Origin: Spirogloea muscicola
Taxonomy: Eukaryota > Streptophyta > Zygnematophyceae > Spirogloeales > Spirogloeaceae
Length of the DNA stretch: 26,024 nt
Reading direction: 5' to 3'
NCBI GenBank assembly: GCA_009602725.1
Contig: WELB01000108.1
Location: forward strand, 154,533 to 180,556
The notes under the pieces were generated by a model. It ran no database searches. It was not told where the DNA came from and was given only the letters and a program-made list of their open reading frames with translations. Shown in pieces: positions 1-9,600 of this stretch (positions are counted from its first letter, which is position 1; every line of letters begins with the position of its first letter). Position numbers and translations under genes: made by a program.

Positions 1-38
1 GGACCCACTTCCAGGAGCCCAGCATCTCTGATCTGCGG

Positions 39-310
39 CTGCTTAGCAGGGGTTACTGAGTGTCTCGTAGCAGCTTTGTTTCTGTTACTTAGCGCTTCCC
101 CTGGCCCCCTTCTCGTACTCTGTTCATTCTTTTTCGGGCTGGTTGTTCCAGCCCCTATTCTCAATGGGCGAGCACTTTCTTCTTTTCGCAGCCCTTGCCC
201 CCATTGGGAGTGCCACTTCTTCTTCTTTCTTTGGCTTGGGATATTGTCCATTCTTTTTGGGCTGGCTTTGCCAGCCACTCTTCTCTATGAATAATCTCTA
301 TGGGCGAGCA
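39..310 (+). repeat. Dispersed repeat, copy A (two hairpin modules)
   Basis: From about 39 the sequence closely matches about 18300-18555 and, reversed, about 9230-9560. It holds two copies of the hairpin module: GGGCTGG-TTGTT-CCAGCCC at 136-154 and GGCTGGC-TTT-GCCAGCC at 260-276. Both are preceded by a pyrimidine-rich ATTCTTTTT tract; the first is followed by ATGGGCGAGCACTTTC and the second by a related GGGCGAGCACTTC stretch. The stretch around 79-190 is nearly identical to the reversed 9-kb copy. No transposase or reverse transcriptase is visible. Short open frames here also occur in other copies and are not treated as genes. Confidence 0.8.
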
Positions 311-585
311 CTTCTGCATGGTCTCGCAAAGAAGTCCCAGAAAGGGACGTAAGGAGACTACAAGGTGACGGGTTCCGTTTAACTTGGTCAGTGTGTAACG
401 GGGACACTGGCGGTGACGGCCTTGGCCAGTCTCGGGAGCGGGACGCCAGGTCGCCGTAGACGGCAGCCCCGGGGGACGCCGTTAAGCGGGGGTCGAGCGG
501 GAGGAATTTCCTCAACTGGGCGGCCTAACGGTGGGCTCTTGAAGAATTCCTTCAAAGCCTCGAAGGTCAGCTCGCTCCCCCCCCG

Positions 586-622
<37 letters not shown>

Positions 623-1032
623 GGCGCTCGCCGCTCCTGTAGGTGCGCGAGCGAGGCGCTCCTTTGGCGGCCGCCGCCCCGCCAGAGCCCGCCGTCCTCG
701 CCACGTCGCCGGCTTCTCCGCGGCAGCCGTCGTCGAGCTCGCTGCGCCCCGAGCTACAGGTCCCGCTCCCCGCCGGCCCACCGCCATGGAGGCTCTTGCT
801 GCTCTCTCGCGCCTCGGAGTTGCTCTCTCGTGCCTCGCGCGCGGGCGTCCCCACTGGGGTCGCCGTCCGTCATGGCGGATTGTGCTGTGGCCATGGCCTT
901 CGGTACTACGTACCGAAGACCCGCAGAACCAGCGCCTGCTGAGCTTGACGAGCCGCCGCTGGCGCCTCCCCTGCGCCCGCAGGCAGGCATGTCGCCGTGG
1001 CGTGGCGCCGCCGCACCGCAGCGCTAGCTGCT
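311..1032. other. Upstream region of the CK2 beta gene, GC-rich with (GCC)n tract
   Basis: No supported coding exon is seen here. The region rises steeply in GC toward the CK2 beta start and contains a trinucleotide GCC run at about 586-622. Long open frames on both strands (for example 413-1027) are low-complexity Arg/Ala/Pro translations of the GC-rich DNA. It probably holds the promoter and 5' UTR; no TATA box was recognised. Confidence 0.5.
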
Positions 1033-3262
1033 ATGTACAAGGACCGGGGCTCCGGCGACGGCCGAGGCGGAGGCGGCGCCGGCGCCAGCGCCGGTGGTGG
1101 CCCGCGAGACGCCGCTCAGAATGACCCCGGCAAGCGCCGCGGCGACGATGGCGCCGACAAGTTAGCCTCCACGTCTGGCAAGGCAAGCTGGCTCTCGCCT
1201 ACACCACGCGCCTCCTCATGTGTTCTGAGGGCACGGCAGCACTGCTAATGCACATACTGATGATAGATTATTATGCGCTTACAGATTCCCCAAGATATTG
1301 AACTGTCAAGCGACTCTGTGCTTAGTTTTGCAAGTCTTACATCTCCTCTGAAAGGCTGTGCATGCAGCTCCTTCGAATGGGCCTCGCAGCGGGGCAGCCT
1401 AGAGCGGCCCCTGCATATGCTGGGCGCTGACGTTCATTTGTTATGTCTGGCCTAGCACACTGCAGGGGAGCAGCTCGCGCGACAAGGACCGCAGCAGCGT
1501 GCCTTCCACGTCGGCCACCCGGCGAGGGGTTGCGGGTGACAGCAGGCTCAATGTCTTCGACAAGCCGAACAAGTATCCGGACGACGGTGAGCCTGACTCA
1601 AAACACATGCAATTGACTGGACGAATCCGCCTCAACAGCTGCGAGGCGAGGGCAGCTGAAGGATTGGAACCTTGAGTTGCTCGACTGGGGGTCCTAGGCC
1701 CAGTACTTGCACAGGGTTGTCTCAGAAATATCTCTGAGGCCTGCTGGTATCAGCTAAGCTTACTTTTGTGCTGCTAGTTGCTTCCAAGAGGCTACTTTAG
1801 AGGGTATCGCAGTGTGACAATTCGAAGCATGATGGGCTGAGCTCCTGTTATCTCATCAGGGGAGGACTCGGAGACTGACAGCGAGGAGTCCGACGTCAGT
1901 GGGTCAGACGAGGAGGACACGTCGTGGATTGCTTGGTTCTGTAGTTTGAAGGGCAACGAGTTCTTCTGCGAGGTTGACGACGAGTACATACAGGACGACT
2001 TCAATCTGAGCGGGTTGAGCAGCCAGGTCCCCTATTATGACTATGCCCTAGACCTCATCCTGGACGTGGAGTCTCCCAATGGTGGGTTCAGCGTGCAACT
2101 CGAGGTTTCTCTTATAGTTTGATTGCATGTGCACATACTGGAAATTGAGTATGCAAGTGCAGTGAGCAAGCAAGGCACCGCTGGTAGGTCTGTGCAATTC
2201 TTTCTGATGGGGTTGGTCCTTCATCTCTGGCATTTCAGATGACATGCTGACTGAGGAGCAGCATGAGATGGTCGAATCTGCTGCTGAGATGCTGTACGGC
2301 CTCATTCATGTCCGCTACATCTTGACCACCAGAGGCTTGCAGGCAATGGTGAGGTGACTTTGCCTTGGTTTACAGGAATACAGAGCTGGCCTCCGGTATC
2401 ACTTCCGTTGCTATGCGATAAAAGATCACATGCAACTTGAAGACAAATATTTCCTGTCAGACTTCGCTAATCGCAGTAGCAATAGACATTGATATGTGAA
2501 GGTGGTGAGCCGTGCTGTGCATGCCCCCTGTAACCCCTCAGCCACCTCTTGACTGGCCTGTAGGTCTCTTCAGTTACTGCATGCAGCGCTGTCAGTGCGA
2601 CTTCATTGGCCGCCTGCTACGTTGTCAAGGCATGTTGTTGGATGCTTGTGCATTGTGCAGTTGGAGAAGTGCAAGAACGTGGACTTCGGAAGGTGTCCAC
2701 GAGTGTATTGCTCAGGCCAGCCTTGCTTGCCCATGGGACAGTCTGACATACCTCGCACCAGCACTGTGAAAATATACTGTCCCAAGTGCGAAGACATCTA
2801 CTACCCAAGATCCAAGTACCAAGGCAGTATCCTCCTGCAGCACTGCCCCCTTTTGGGCCATTTATGTCGTTTTGTTAATATGTCAACACCTCATGATGCC
2901 TGCATCCTGCTTTGCCTCTCTCCTTAACAGGCATTCTTGCTAGAGGGCAGCCCTGCATGCTATATACTTTTGTGTATATGTGCTTTGTGGGTAGATGTGC
3001 GTTTAATCTAGGGCCTGGATAGTCAATATCACAAGGACAGGGTCGGCCGACATTGCATGCCATTGGGACACTGTGGAGTATGCATTCAGCAACAGCCGTT
3101 TGTACTTAATGCGGCTACCCTGCAGATATCGACGGTGCCTACTTTGGAACAACCTTTCCCCACCTGTTCCTCATGACTTACCCCTACATCAAACCCCCAA
3201 AGCCCTCTCAGAGCTACATCCCTCGGATATTCGGCTTCAAGCTGCACCGAAGCGCCAGGTGA
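1033..3262 (+). CDS. CKB: Casein kinase 2 regulatory (beta) subunit, complete, 6 exons
   Basis: Regulatory subunit of protein kinase CK2; two beta subunits dimerise and dock the catalytic alpha subunits. Exons: 1033-1182, 1466-1586, 1860-2081, 2239-2348, 2661-2826, 3126-3262. They join in phase to 301 residues. The N-terminal region begins MYKDRG, as in plant CK2 beta, and runs about 90 residues (Gly/Ser-rich). An acidic stretch follows (about 92-110, [10 protein letters not shown]), then [12 protein letters not shown] and YIQDDFN. The structural zinc is held by C213, C218, C241 and C244, with the family spacing of 5, 23 and 3. The C-terminus ends GFKLHRSAR. Intron 1 uses a GC donor (AAG/GCAAGC); the other introns are GT-AG. 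The ATG at 1033 was chosen because MY(K/R)(D/E)RG is the plant family start. The gene converges on the Peter Pan gene, with stops 628 bp apart. Identity is very secure; exon 1 and its GC donor are slightly less so. Confidence 0.96.
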
Positions 3263-3890
3263 CCCACCAGTCACGCGTGGCTGCAGTGGCAAGGACCAAG
3301 CCGAAGAGACCTCCCGCACGCATTGCACAACCTGAATATTGCACATCTTGCAACTGATGCCTTGCCTGCTGACTGAGGCATGGATTGCAAGTCAATCTGG
3401 TCCATTAGCCCCATGCTTCTTGTAGCCCTTACCTAGAGCCCTGATAGTCTGCTGCGGCAGCAGATTCACTTCCTTTTGTGTTCCTCAGCTACCTGACCTT
3501 AGCCCCAATGCTCAGCAAAGCAGGACACTGCATCCGGCAACAAGCTGCCTGTATGACTCAAGCCTCGTGTGATTCGCGTGTGCTTTTCTTAGGACCACTT
3601 GTGCTTGCTTTCTCATACAGCGCTTCAGAAATCATGCATGGGCTTCGGCAAAGTATTGCAAATGTGGGTTTTGACTTTCGAGAGGATCTCGAGGGGCATT
3701 GAGGGGCAGCAATTACTGAACCCACCAGCCAGGCCTAAGAAATAAGTCAATCAAGCTAAAGCTAGTCGATACGTCTCTCCACTGGCTGTAGCTGGAGTGT
3801 GTTGCGAGATGCAGAGCAGAGTAGATATGTTTGAGGCAATCAGTACACCCTTCAAAGGCTTCAAAAGTGATTAGTGATCCATATTGCATA
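3263..3890. other. Intergenic region between convergent genes
   Basis: This lies between the CK2 beta stop and the Peter Pan stop, so it should hold both 3' UTRs and their polyadenylation sites. Open frames on both strands (for example 3478-3702) show no recognisable family and no partner exon in phase. Confidence 0.5.
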
Positions 3891-6534
3891 TCATCTCCTA
3901 GCGCCCTTGGATGCTGTCCTTGCCTGCACACGCGGTTTGCGTGCTTGCGACTGCTGTTGGGCACCTTGCCTAGCCTGCTCAAATGACCCACTACTGTGTA
4001 TTTGGGGCCTAGCCCGTGGCTGGGACTTGGGCGCGCCTGCATTGTAAGCTGGTCTACTTGACCGCGGATTCGGCCGTCCAAAACCACCCCGCTTACTTGC
4101 ACCACCTCGGCCCATGTGCCTAGGAACAGCATTCACAAAGGCTGCACAACAAAGGACAATGTTATTAACCTATGTCATCAGTAGTCACAATAAGTGCATC
4201 CTGCTTGTTGATAGTATGACCAGGTGCAGCCTATCCATGACCTGCAAATTCTTGCATTTCAACTCAGTGGCATCCGACAAAAGTGCGACGTGCCAATAGT
4301 CTGCTACGGACCTTCGTCGGGCTCCTCCCCAACCTCCCGCCGGTACCAATCGATGTCGTCATCAGCCTCCCCTGCTTGACCTCCTGACTCCCTCTCCTCT
4401 GCTGTCAGGTCCTCAAGCTCCCCGTCATCGTGGATCTGCAATGGAGCCCTGCTAACCATGCACAGCTTTGAAGCAAATCAAGAGTTTATGAAAGGGTGAG
4501 CTGAAGCAGCCTGCGTTATTGCAGTCATCCCTTGTGCTGCCTTGGACAGGAATTACACAATGTCCAATCTTGGCAACTATATATCATGCAGGGAAACATC
4601 TGTGGCCCTGCACAGTAAGAAGGAGCGATACATACTTGCGCTTGCGTAAGACATTTGCATTTTGCTCAGCTTTCCTCTGCTTCTTCAGAGCATCCCTGGC
4701 CTCAATCTTCGATTTAAGTACAGCTCTCTCCTCCTCAGTCTTTTGGACTGCGAACCGTTGTTGACGAATGTCAGCATCCTTTACAAAGGGCCAGGATGCA
4801 AGAGGCCACTCACCAACCGAGAGTGGAGAAGCAGCAGCCATGTACCTATCTGCAACATAGGATAGAGTCTCAGCAAGTGCTCTGAAGGACAACTAGGCAT
4901 CAGGTCATCGGAGGCCCACCAAATTCGTGGAACATTACGGCACCATTGCAGAGGCCCTCCTCCACCTTGAGCAGCTGGAGCGTCATGCGTGGCCCAACCT
5001 CATGCAGCTTCACAGCACTTTGACTGGATGCACGGTTGGTCCGCCCAAAGTTCTGAGGCAACTTGACCTTTGCCGCTTCATCCTCTGCCTCACTCTCTGA
5101 TCCATACCCGCTCCTGCATGTGACCCCCCACCCATGTGAGACAGGGCATAGCTGCGTCCTCCAACAAGAAGCCACATAAGGAGGGACTAAATCAAAGGTA
5201 GGACTATGACCTGTGCAAGTACAGTGCAAGATACATCAGAGCTGTTATCGAGTTGCTGCCTGCCCTGAGTCACTAGCATTCGAAAACATGTAGTTGCAGA
5301 GGATAAATTGGCTCCATGGCCAGCTACAGTCTCGATGATAGCTTAGATAATGGTGAAATTTGACAGACTACTTGTTCCTGAAAGGGAGCCTCGCATTTGA
5401 CTAAGCCATTGCCTCTACAGAGAGGAGGTGCAACTTCAGAAATGACATTGCACCTAGCGAAGAAGTCGCCCACATCTGTCAGCATGCCAAGGTCAGGAAG
5501 CGCCCGGCTCTGCACAAGCTTTCTCACAGGCTTGGACACTCCGACAGGCTGAGCTGAAATTGAATAGTGGCGGAACTCCACTGCTCTGCTCTCCGCGTTA
5601 TAGCTCAGCAGCAGAACACGTTGGCAGGCTGCAAGCTTCACCTGCCGTCACACCAAGGGTGTAGAGTGACAGGAGCTTAATGAGACTTTACAAATAGTCT
5701 GATCTCAATGGAGCTGAGAGGGTGACTGGTCAATAGCCCGGTAGTTTCCGAAGGGACAAGACCAAGGTTTCGGCCGAGCTTCTCGCTTGATCCTAAGTGA
5801 TCCATGGAGGCACACTATAAGCAACCCACTTGGCTCATGAAACTCAATTGACAGGTCGGACATGGAGTGCTGCTACACCTTCTGCACATTGATGGCTGGA
5901 AACATGTTCTGGAACATGACTGTGACCAGCTTGAGGTGCTCTTTGCCGCTCCCAAACCCGTGCATAACCACCTGAATGAGAAAGTGGACAGGAAAATGGC
6001 TAAGAGAGTCACCAGCTGGAGAGTCTCCTTGTTGTGGCGGTAAGACATTGCTGCAGCTTGCCCTAAACCCTACACCCCAATACCCCCAAATCGTGAACCC
6101 TACACCCTGAAGCCTAGCCACCTCACTATTCCGATCAACGTCATCAATGGCAACCCTCGGGGCAGGACTGGTCATTAGGAAGCTCTCTCCATGCCAAGAC
6201 ACCACACTGCAGATTTCCAGTGCACCTTGATGGCTGCGGATGCAAAATGTGCCTTCGACTGTGAAATCCATGACTTGGCTTCGACAGAGGAGCTGAGAAT
6301 CACCAGAGGAGGATTCTTGAAGATGGCGGGCGGGGCCCTGGGCCGGGCCTGGGAGCTGGCAATGTCGGCGGCCAGGGAGTACCGGAGGACCTTGAACGTC
6401 AGCGTGGGCCCACGGGGCGTGCGTGCGACACGCAGGTACGGCGCCTCTTGCGTGGCCGACAGGATGACAAAGTGCGTGACGCCCAGCAGCCCGCTGACGT
6501 GCACAAAGTCCTTCAGGCTATTGCGCGTAGACTC
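3891..6534 (-). CDS. PPAN: Peter Pan/SSF1-like Brix-domain ribosome biogenesis protein, 5' end not found
   Basis: Family role: nucleolar assembly factor for the 60S subunit, binding rRNA through its Brix domain. Exons in transcript order: 6534-6304, 5971-5879, 5641-5454, 5113-4920, 4849-4636, 4451-4312, 4141-3891. They join in phase to 436 residues. Visible motifs: RNSLKDFVHVSGLLGVTHF, LRVARTPRGPTLTFKV, PPLVVMHGFGSGKEHLKL, VMFQNMFPAINVQK, CQRVLLLSYN, FRHYSI..QPVGVSK.VRKLVQ, a YGSESE linker, VGPRMTLQLLKVEEGLC, a Lys/Glu-rich stretch, then WYRREVGEEPDE and a basic Arg/Gly/Ser/Gln tail. The N-terminal part of the Brix region (the usual FVF.RG segment) is missing. The first exon listed starts at a clear TGCAG acceptor, so at least one upstream exon is expected. 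The exon 4849-4636 and the TAG acceptor at 4452 were chosen by phase and are the least certain. Family identity is secure. Confidence 0.9.
6061..6110. repeat. Degenerate telomere-like CCCTAAA cluster in a Peter Pan intron
   Basis: CCCTAAACCCTACACCCC and a second ACCCTACACCCT lie close together inside the intron 5972-6303. This resembles a short, decayed plant-type telomere motif (CCCTAAA). Only one perfect unit is present, so chance is possible. Confidence 0.4.
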
Positions 6535-7125
6535 CTGCACGAGCACGCTCTCGAAGTGCAGCAGGTCATTATTGTAGTAGTTGTTGTTATTGTTGTCATT
6601 GTTGTTGTTGTTGTGGTGAGCATTGTTGTTTGTGACTGTTGTTCTTGTCGCCGTTGTTTTAGTTGTTGTTTGCCCGTCGGTTTGCCTCGGAATGTAGTAG
6701 TCGAGGCCAGGTCCAGGGCTTTAACTTGCAACCCAAAACCCCAGAGCCTAAATCCCTGTATTCTGCTGCAAAACTCTGAGCATTTCCCCTGTCCTTACTT
6801 ATCCTCGCTGACCCAAATGCCAACGTCCGAGCCCCTTGGAGCGAGAGCTCGTCCCAGGAAGCGCGCTCGGGCATAGCGGTGCAGCCCGCTTGCGCTCGGG
6901 CCTCGCCTGCGCTGTTGCTGGCAGAGCCCGGGCGGAGCGGCGGAGGCCTCACCCTGTGTCTTCTTCTCCCCTCTGGGCCGCGCGCTTGGGGAACCCGTCT
7001 GGCCGCGGCGTGGAGGCCTGCAGTTGAGCACCGGCCGAGCGCCGAGCGCGCTTAAGAACAGGAGCCCCGCACCTAAATCAAGGCGCGGTTGCCCTAACGC
7101 TCAGGTCACGAGCAAGCCACCAGGT
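6535..7125. other. Region upstream of the first visible Peter Pan exon, with (GTT)n tract
   Basis: A GTT-rich (AAC on the minus strand) tract runs from about 6568 to 6667, just upstream of the acceptor at 6535-6540. From about 6830 to 7060 the sequence becomes GC-rich. I looked here on the minus strand for the missing first Peter Pan exon (the FVF.RG and RKLM.P.TA type motifs) and did not find it. Open frames such as 6795-7031 show no family resemblance. Confidence 0.5.
6568..6625. repeat. (GTT)n / (AAC)n microsatellite
   Basis: An imperfect GTT repeat on the + strand. Read on the minus strand it is open and Asn-rich in the same frame as the next Peter Pan exon, and then meets that exon's acceptor. 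It is most simply intronic. Confidence 0.8.
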
Positions 7126-7320
7126 GCGGAGTCATTCGCCACCGTTGCCCTTTCGGCTCCGGCTAACCAAGTTAGCTTGTCGGATCTGCACGTACTCTCT
7201 CATGGGTACTGAAGTCCCGCTTCAGCTTGCTTTCGCGCAGTTGCCTTACTCCCCTTGGCATAAGTGCTTCGCTTCGAAGAGCCTTGTTCTTTTCTTCAAC
7301 GTGCAAGGCGCGCTCTAAGT
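7126..7320 (+). repeat. Divergent partial copy of the foldback arm
   Basis: The stretch CAAGTTAGCTTGTCGGAT, followed by CATGGGTACTGAAGTCCC (about 7159-7219), matches the start of the foldback arm at about 7355-7410 (TTAGCTTGTCGGATTTG, then GTGGGTACTGATGTCACC). The similarity fades on either side, so this looks like an older, partial copy. Confidence 0.6.
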
Positions 7321-7342
7321 CAGGCCTCCTGCTTTCGTGGCG

Positions 7343-7929
7343 GCGCTCCAGCTCCCCAATTTAGCTTGTCGGATTTGTTTGTGCTCACCCGTGGGTACTG
7401 ATGTCACCTTAGGCACCATACTTAAGGTCTCCGTATTATGTAGCCCTGTTTAGTTTGCCCTAGACTCTGCCTGAACAACGTATCGGCTTGAATTGGCCTC
7501 CATTTCATTTCATTCCCCCCTCTTTCCGGTCAGTACCAGCTGAGCCGATGTAAGATGGTCCATCTTGGAATGGGCCCCGCCCTGCCTCGTGCGATGCGGC
7601 TATTGATGGGCCTGCAGCGCTGGCAGGCCTTCAACTTTCATCAGCTGGCTGGGCGGGCCCTGAGCAAGGCCCACCAGCTTCTTTAGCAATGCCCCAACTC
7701 GCAGCGTGGTTTTTGCAATCTCCAGCCCCTTCAGAAGAGAGAAGGCGCGCAGGGTGCATGAAATGAAATGGAGGCCAATTCAAGACGATACATCGTTCAG
7801 GCAGAGTCTAGGGCAAACTGAACAGGGCTACATAATACGGAAACCGACACCAAGGTGCCTAAGGTGACATCAGTACCGACGGGTGGCACAAACAAATCCG
7901 ACAAGCTAACTTGGGGAGCTGGAGCGCGG
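7343..7929. mobile_element. Foldback (inverted-repeat) element, about 171-bp arms
   Basis: The left arm 7343-7513 and right arm 7758-7929 are reverse complements with scattered differences. Shared blocks include AGCTTGTCGGATTTGTTTGT, GATGTCACCTTAGGCACC, CCGTATTATGTAGCCCTGTT, GTTTGCCCTAGACTCTGCC and TTGAATTGGCCTCCATTTCA. The arms flank a 244-bp spacer. Parts of the arm recur at about 7159-7219, 7998-8095, 17485-17700 and 18603-18690, so it belongs to a dispersed family. No transposase is seen, so it would be non-autonomous. Target-site duplications could not be set because the edges run into related repeats. Confidence 0.8.
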
Positions 7930-7997
7930 CAGAAGGCGTACAGCAGCCAGCCGCCGCCGCGCGAATCGCAAGCTCGTCCAAAGGAGAGAGAGAGAGA

Positions 7998-8095
7998 AGG
8001 CGCGCGGTGCGCATGAAATCAAAGCGAGACCAATTCAAGCCATTACATTGTTTAGGCAGAAATTGCAGAAAGTGCAAAGAATGCAGCGCAAAGAA
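7998..8095 (-). repeat. Repeat terminal module (GGCGCGCGGTGCGCATGAAA)
   Basis: AAGGCGCGCGGTGCGCATGA, then ACCAATTCAAGCCATTACAT, then TTTAGGCAGAAATTGCAGAA. Reversed, this matches about 18595-18695, and its first part matches the right foldback arm at about 7742-7806. It is a separate copy of the end module just outside the foldback element. Confidence 0.7.
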
Positions 8096-8110
8096 TGTGG
8101 CTACATGAAA

Positions 8111-8480
8111 AGACGCCCTATACTAGGAGGGCCGGAGGTGCCACAGAGCGGGGGGAGCCGTGCTGACGGGGGCCATGTCGACTCGACCGGTACCGCTTGT
8201 GGAGCTGCTAGAGGAGGTTGAGGAAGCAGCAATGGCAGGAGGGAGGGCGGGCGCGAAGGCGCGGAGAGCTGCTGACGGCCCGAGTGGCCCAGCGGGGGGT
8301 GGGGTGGCGGCCACTTTCTCACTGGCCAGCAGCCCGGCCGGCGGGGGCCACGGCCCCGCTCGCCTCCACGCTGCAGGCGTCGGTGGTCATCGCCCCTTCC
8401 GCTGCTGGCAGCGGCCCATGGCACCCGCGTCGCATCTGCATGCCGGTCGCGCTGTGCCTGCAGCTTCTGGCGTTAGACAG
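8111..8480. other. GC-rich stretch without a supported gene
   Basis: An open frame starting at ATG 8175 gives a plausible short start (MSTRPVPLVELLEEVEEAA) but turns into low-complexity Gly/Ala/Arg sequence and runs into repeat DNA. No partner exon or family was recognised. Confidence 0.4.
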
Positions 8481-8494
8481 GGACCTGCTACCCG

Positions 8495-8960
8495 GAGACT
8501 AGCTTCTCGGACCTGCGGCTGCTCACTGGGGGACACTGATCACCTGAGGGCCACTCGAGTCGTTGAGTGCCTTCCGGCACCTTCGGACTTTGTCCAATTC
8601 TCCTTTCTGGGCTGGCCAGTTTCAGCCATGGCGCTGTACTGGAAGAGCCGTTCTTCTCTCTCTCTCTGTCTGTCTGCTTGTCATCTGTCTGTAAGTCAGT
8701 CTGTCAGTCTGTGTGTGTCTCTCTCTTTCCTGCGCACGCGCACGCGCGCCGGCATCCAGCCTCGGCCTCCTCAGCCCTCGCCCCCTTTGGTAGAGCTGCT
8801 TTTCCTCAGCCGCCACCTGAACAGAAGAACCCCGTCTCCTCGATCTATCATCCTGCCCATTCTGTCCCAACCCAACACGCCTCTCCTTGTCCACTCTCTG
8901 GGCTGGCCTCTCATAGCCATCGCCTTACGTTCAGAGAGCGGTTCCTGTCTCCTGCCAACC
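8495..8960 (+). repeat. Divergent dispersed-repeat copies with CT/TCTG microsatellite
   Basis: GACCTGCGGCTGCTCACTGG near 8510 matches the start of the repeat seen at 18285 and 30. Two hairpin modules follow, at 8609-8627 (GGCTG, loop, CAGCC) and 8900-8918 (GGCT, loop, AGCC), each preceded by TTGTCCA. Between them lies a CT/TCTG-rich microsatellite (about 8655-8735). A long open frame through this block is a product of the simple sequence. Confidence 0.65.
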
Positions 8961-8998
8961 CTGGCACCTCACGAGTCACTGTACCCAGACACAGATNC

Positions 8999-9020
8999 GC
9001 GGCGGCGGCGGCGGCGGCGC
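8999..9020. repeat. (CGG)n microsatellite beside an ambiguous base
   Basis: A short CGG run starts directly after the single undetermined base at 8998, which suggests the repeat count is uncertain in the assembly. Confidence 0.8.
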
Positions 9021-9224
9021 GGGGGGCAAGCGCGGGCGCTCCAACGGTCGGGTTGGGGGTGGGCGAAAGGAACATTCAAAATCAAGGGAGAAAGAGAGAC
9101 GGCCACTTAGGCCCTCCGTCACTAAGAACACACTTCGCTGGCTGCTGTAAGTGGCCAAATACAGTGGCACATTGACAGATGTGCATCACCTAAGCTGAAA
9201 AGCCCCAAAGCGGGCGAGGGCTGT

Positions 9225-9600
9225 GGAAAAGAAAGTGCTCGCCCATTAAGAATAGGGGCTGGAACAACCAGCCCGAAAAAGAATGAACAGAGTACGAGAA
9301 GGCAAGAGATCGTGTATTAGAAAGAAATGTAGGCCAAATGGCCAGGTACAAAGGCAAGCACATCTAAAAATCTACATAACCTACAGCAGATTGACCCGCT
9401 CAATAACCACGGGTCAAAACATAAAGGTCACTACTCGATGCATGAATACTAGATGCCAGGAACGGAGCCCTTCTGCCACCAAAAGGAGAAGGGGGCCAGG
9501 GGAAGCGCTAAGTAACAGAAACAAAGCTGCTACGAGACACTCAGTAACCCCTGCTAAGCAGCATGTGGAAAGCCAGCCCGAAAAGTATGGACAAGGTCCG
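9225..9600 (-). repeat. Dispersed repeat copy interrupted by a nested insertion
   Basis: Reversed, 9486-9565 matches 39-117 of copy A and 9225-9302 matches about 112-190, with 183 extra bases between. The hairpin module GGGCTGG-AACAA-CCAGCCC lies at 9256-9274, and a degraded module lies near 9571-9595. This copy lies about 0.3 kb upstream of the RPSA start. Confidence 0.8.
9303..9485. mobile_element. 183-bp insertion with a 7-bp target duplication
   Basis: GAGAAGG occurs at 9296-9302 and again at 9486-9492. The uninterrupted copies near 105-125 and 18475-18495 have the sequence only once. The ends (CAAGAGATCG and CCACCAAAAG) are not inverted repeats of each other, and no coding sequence is present. 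The class is therefore open: a short non-autonomous DNA element or a SINE-like insert. Confidence 0.7.

Noticed and set aside
413-1027. 204-codon open frame upstream of CK2 beta
   Set aside because: Arg/Pro/Ala low-complexity translation of a GC-rich region with a GCC microsatellite; overlapping frames on the other strand are just as long.
4767-4801. 35-bp intron-like stretch (GTGAGTGG...GTAAAG) in a Peter Pan exon
   Set aside because: Too short for a normal intron and not a multiple of three; removing it would break the downstream frame.
8160-9110. 316-codon open frame
   Set aside because: Runs through repeat modules, CT/TCTG microsatellite and a CGG run with an ambiguous base; only its first 20 residues look protein-like and no family is recognised.
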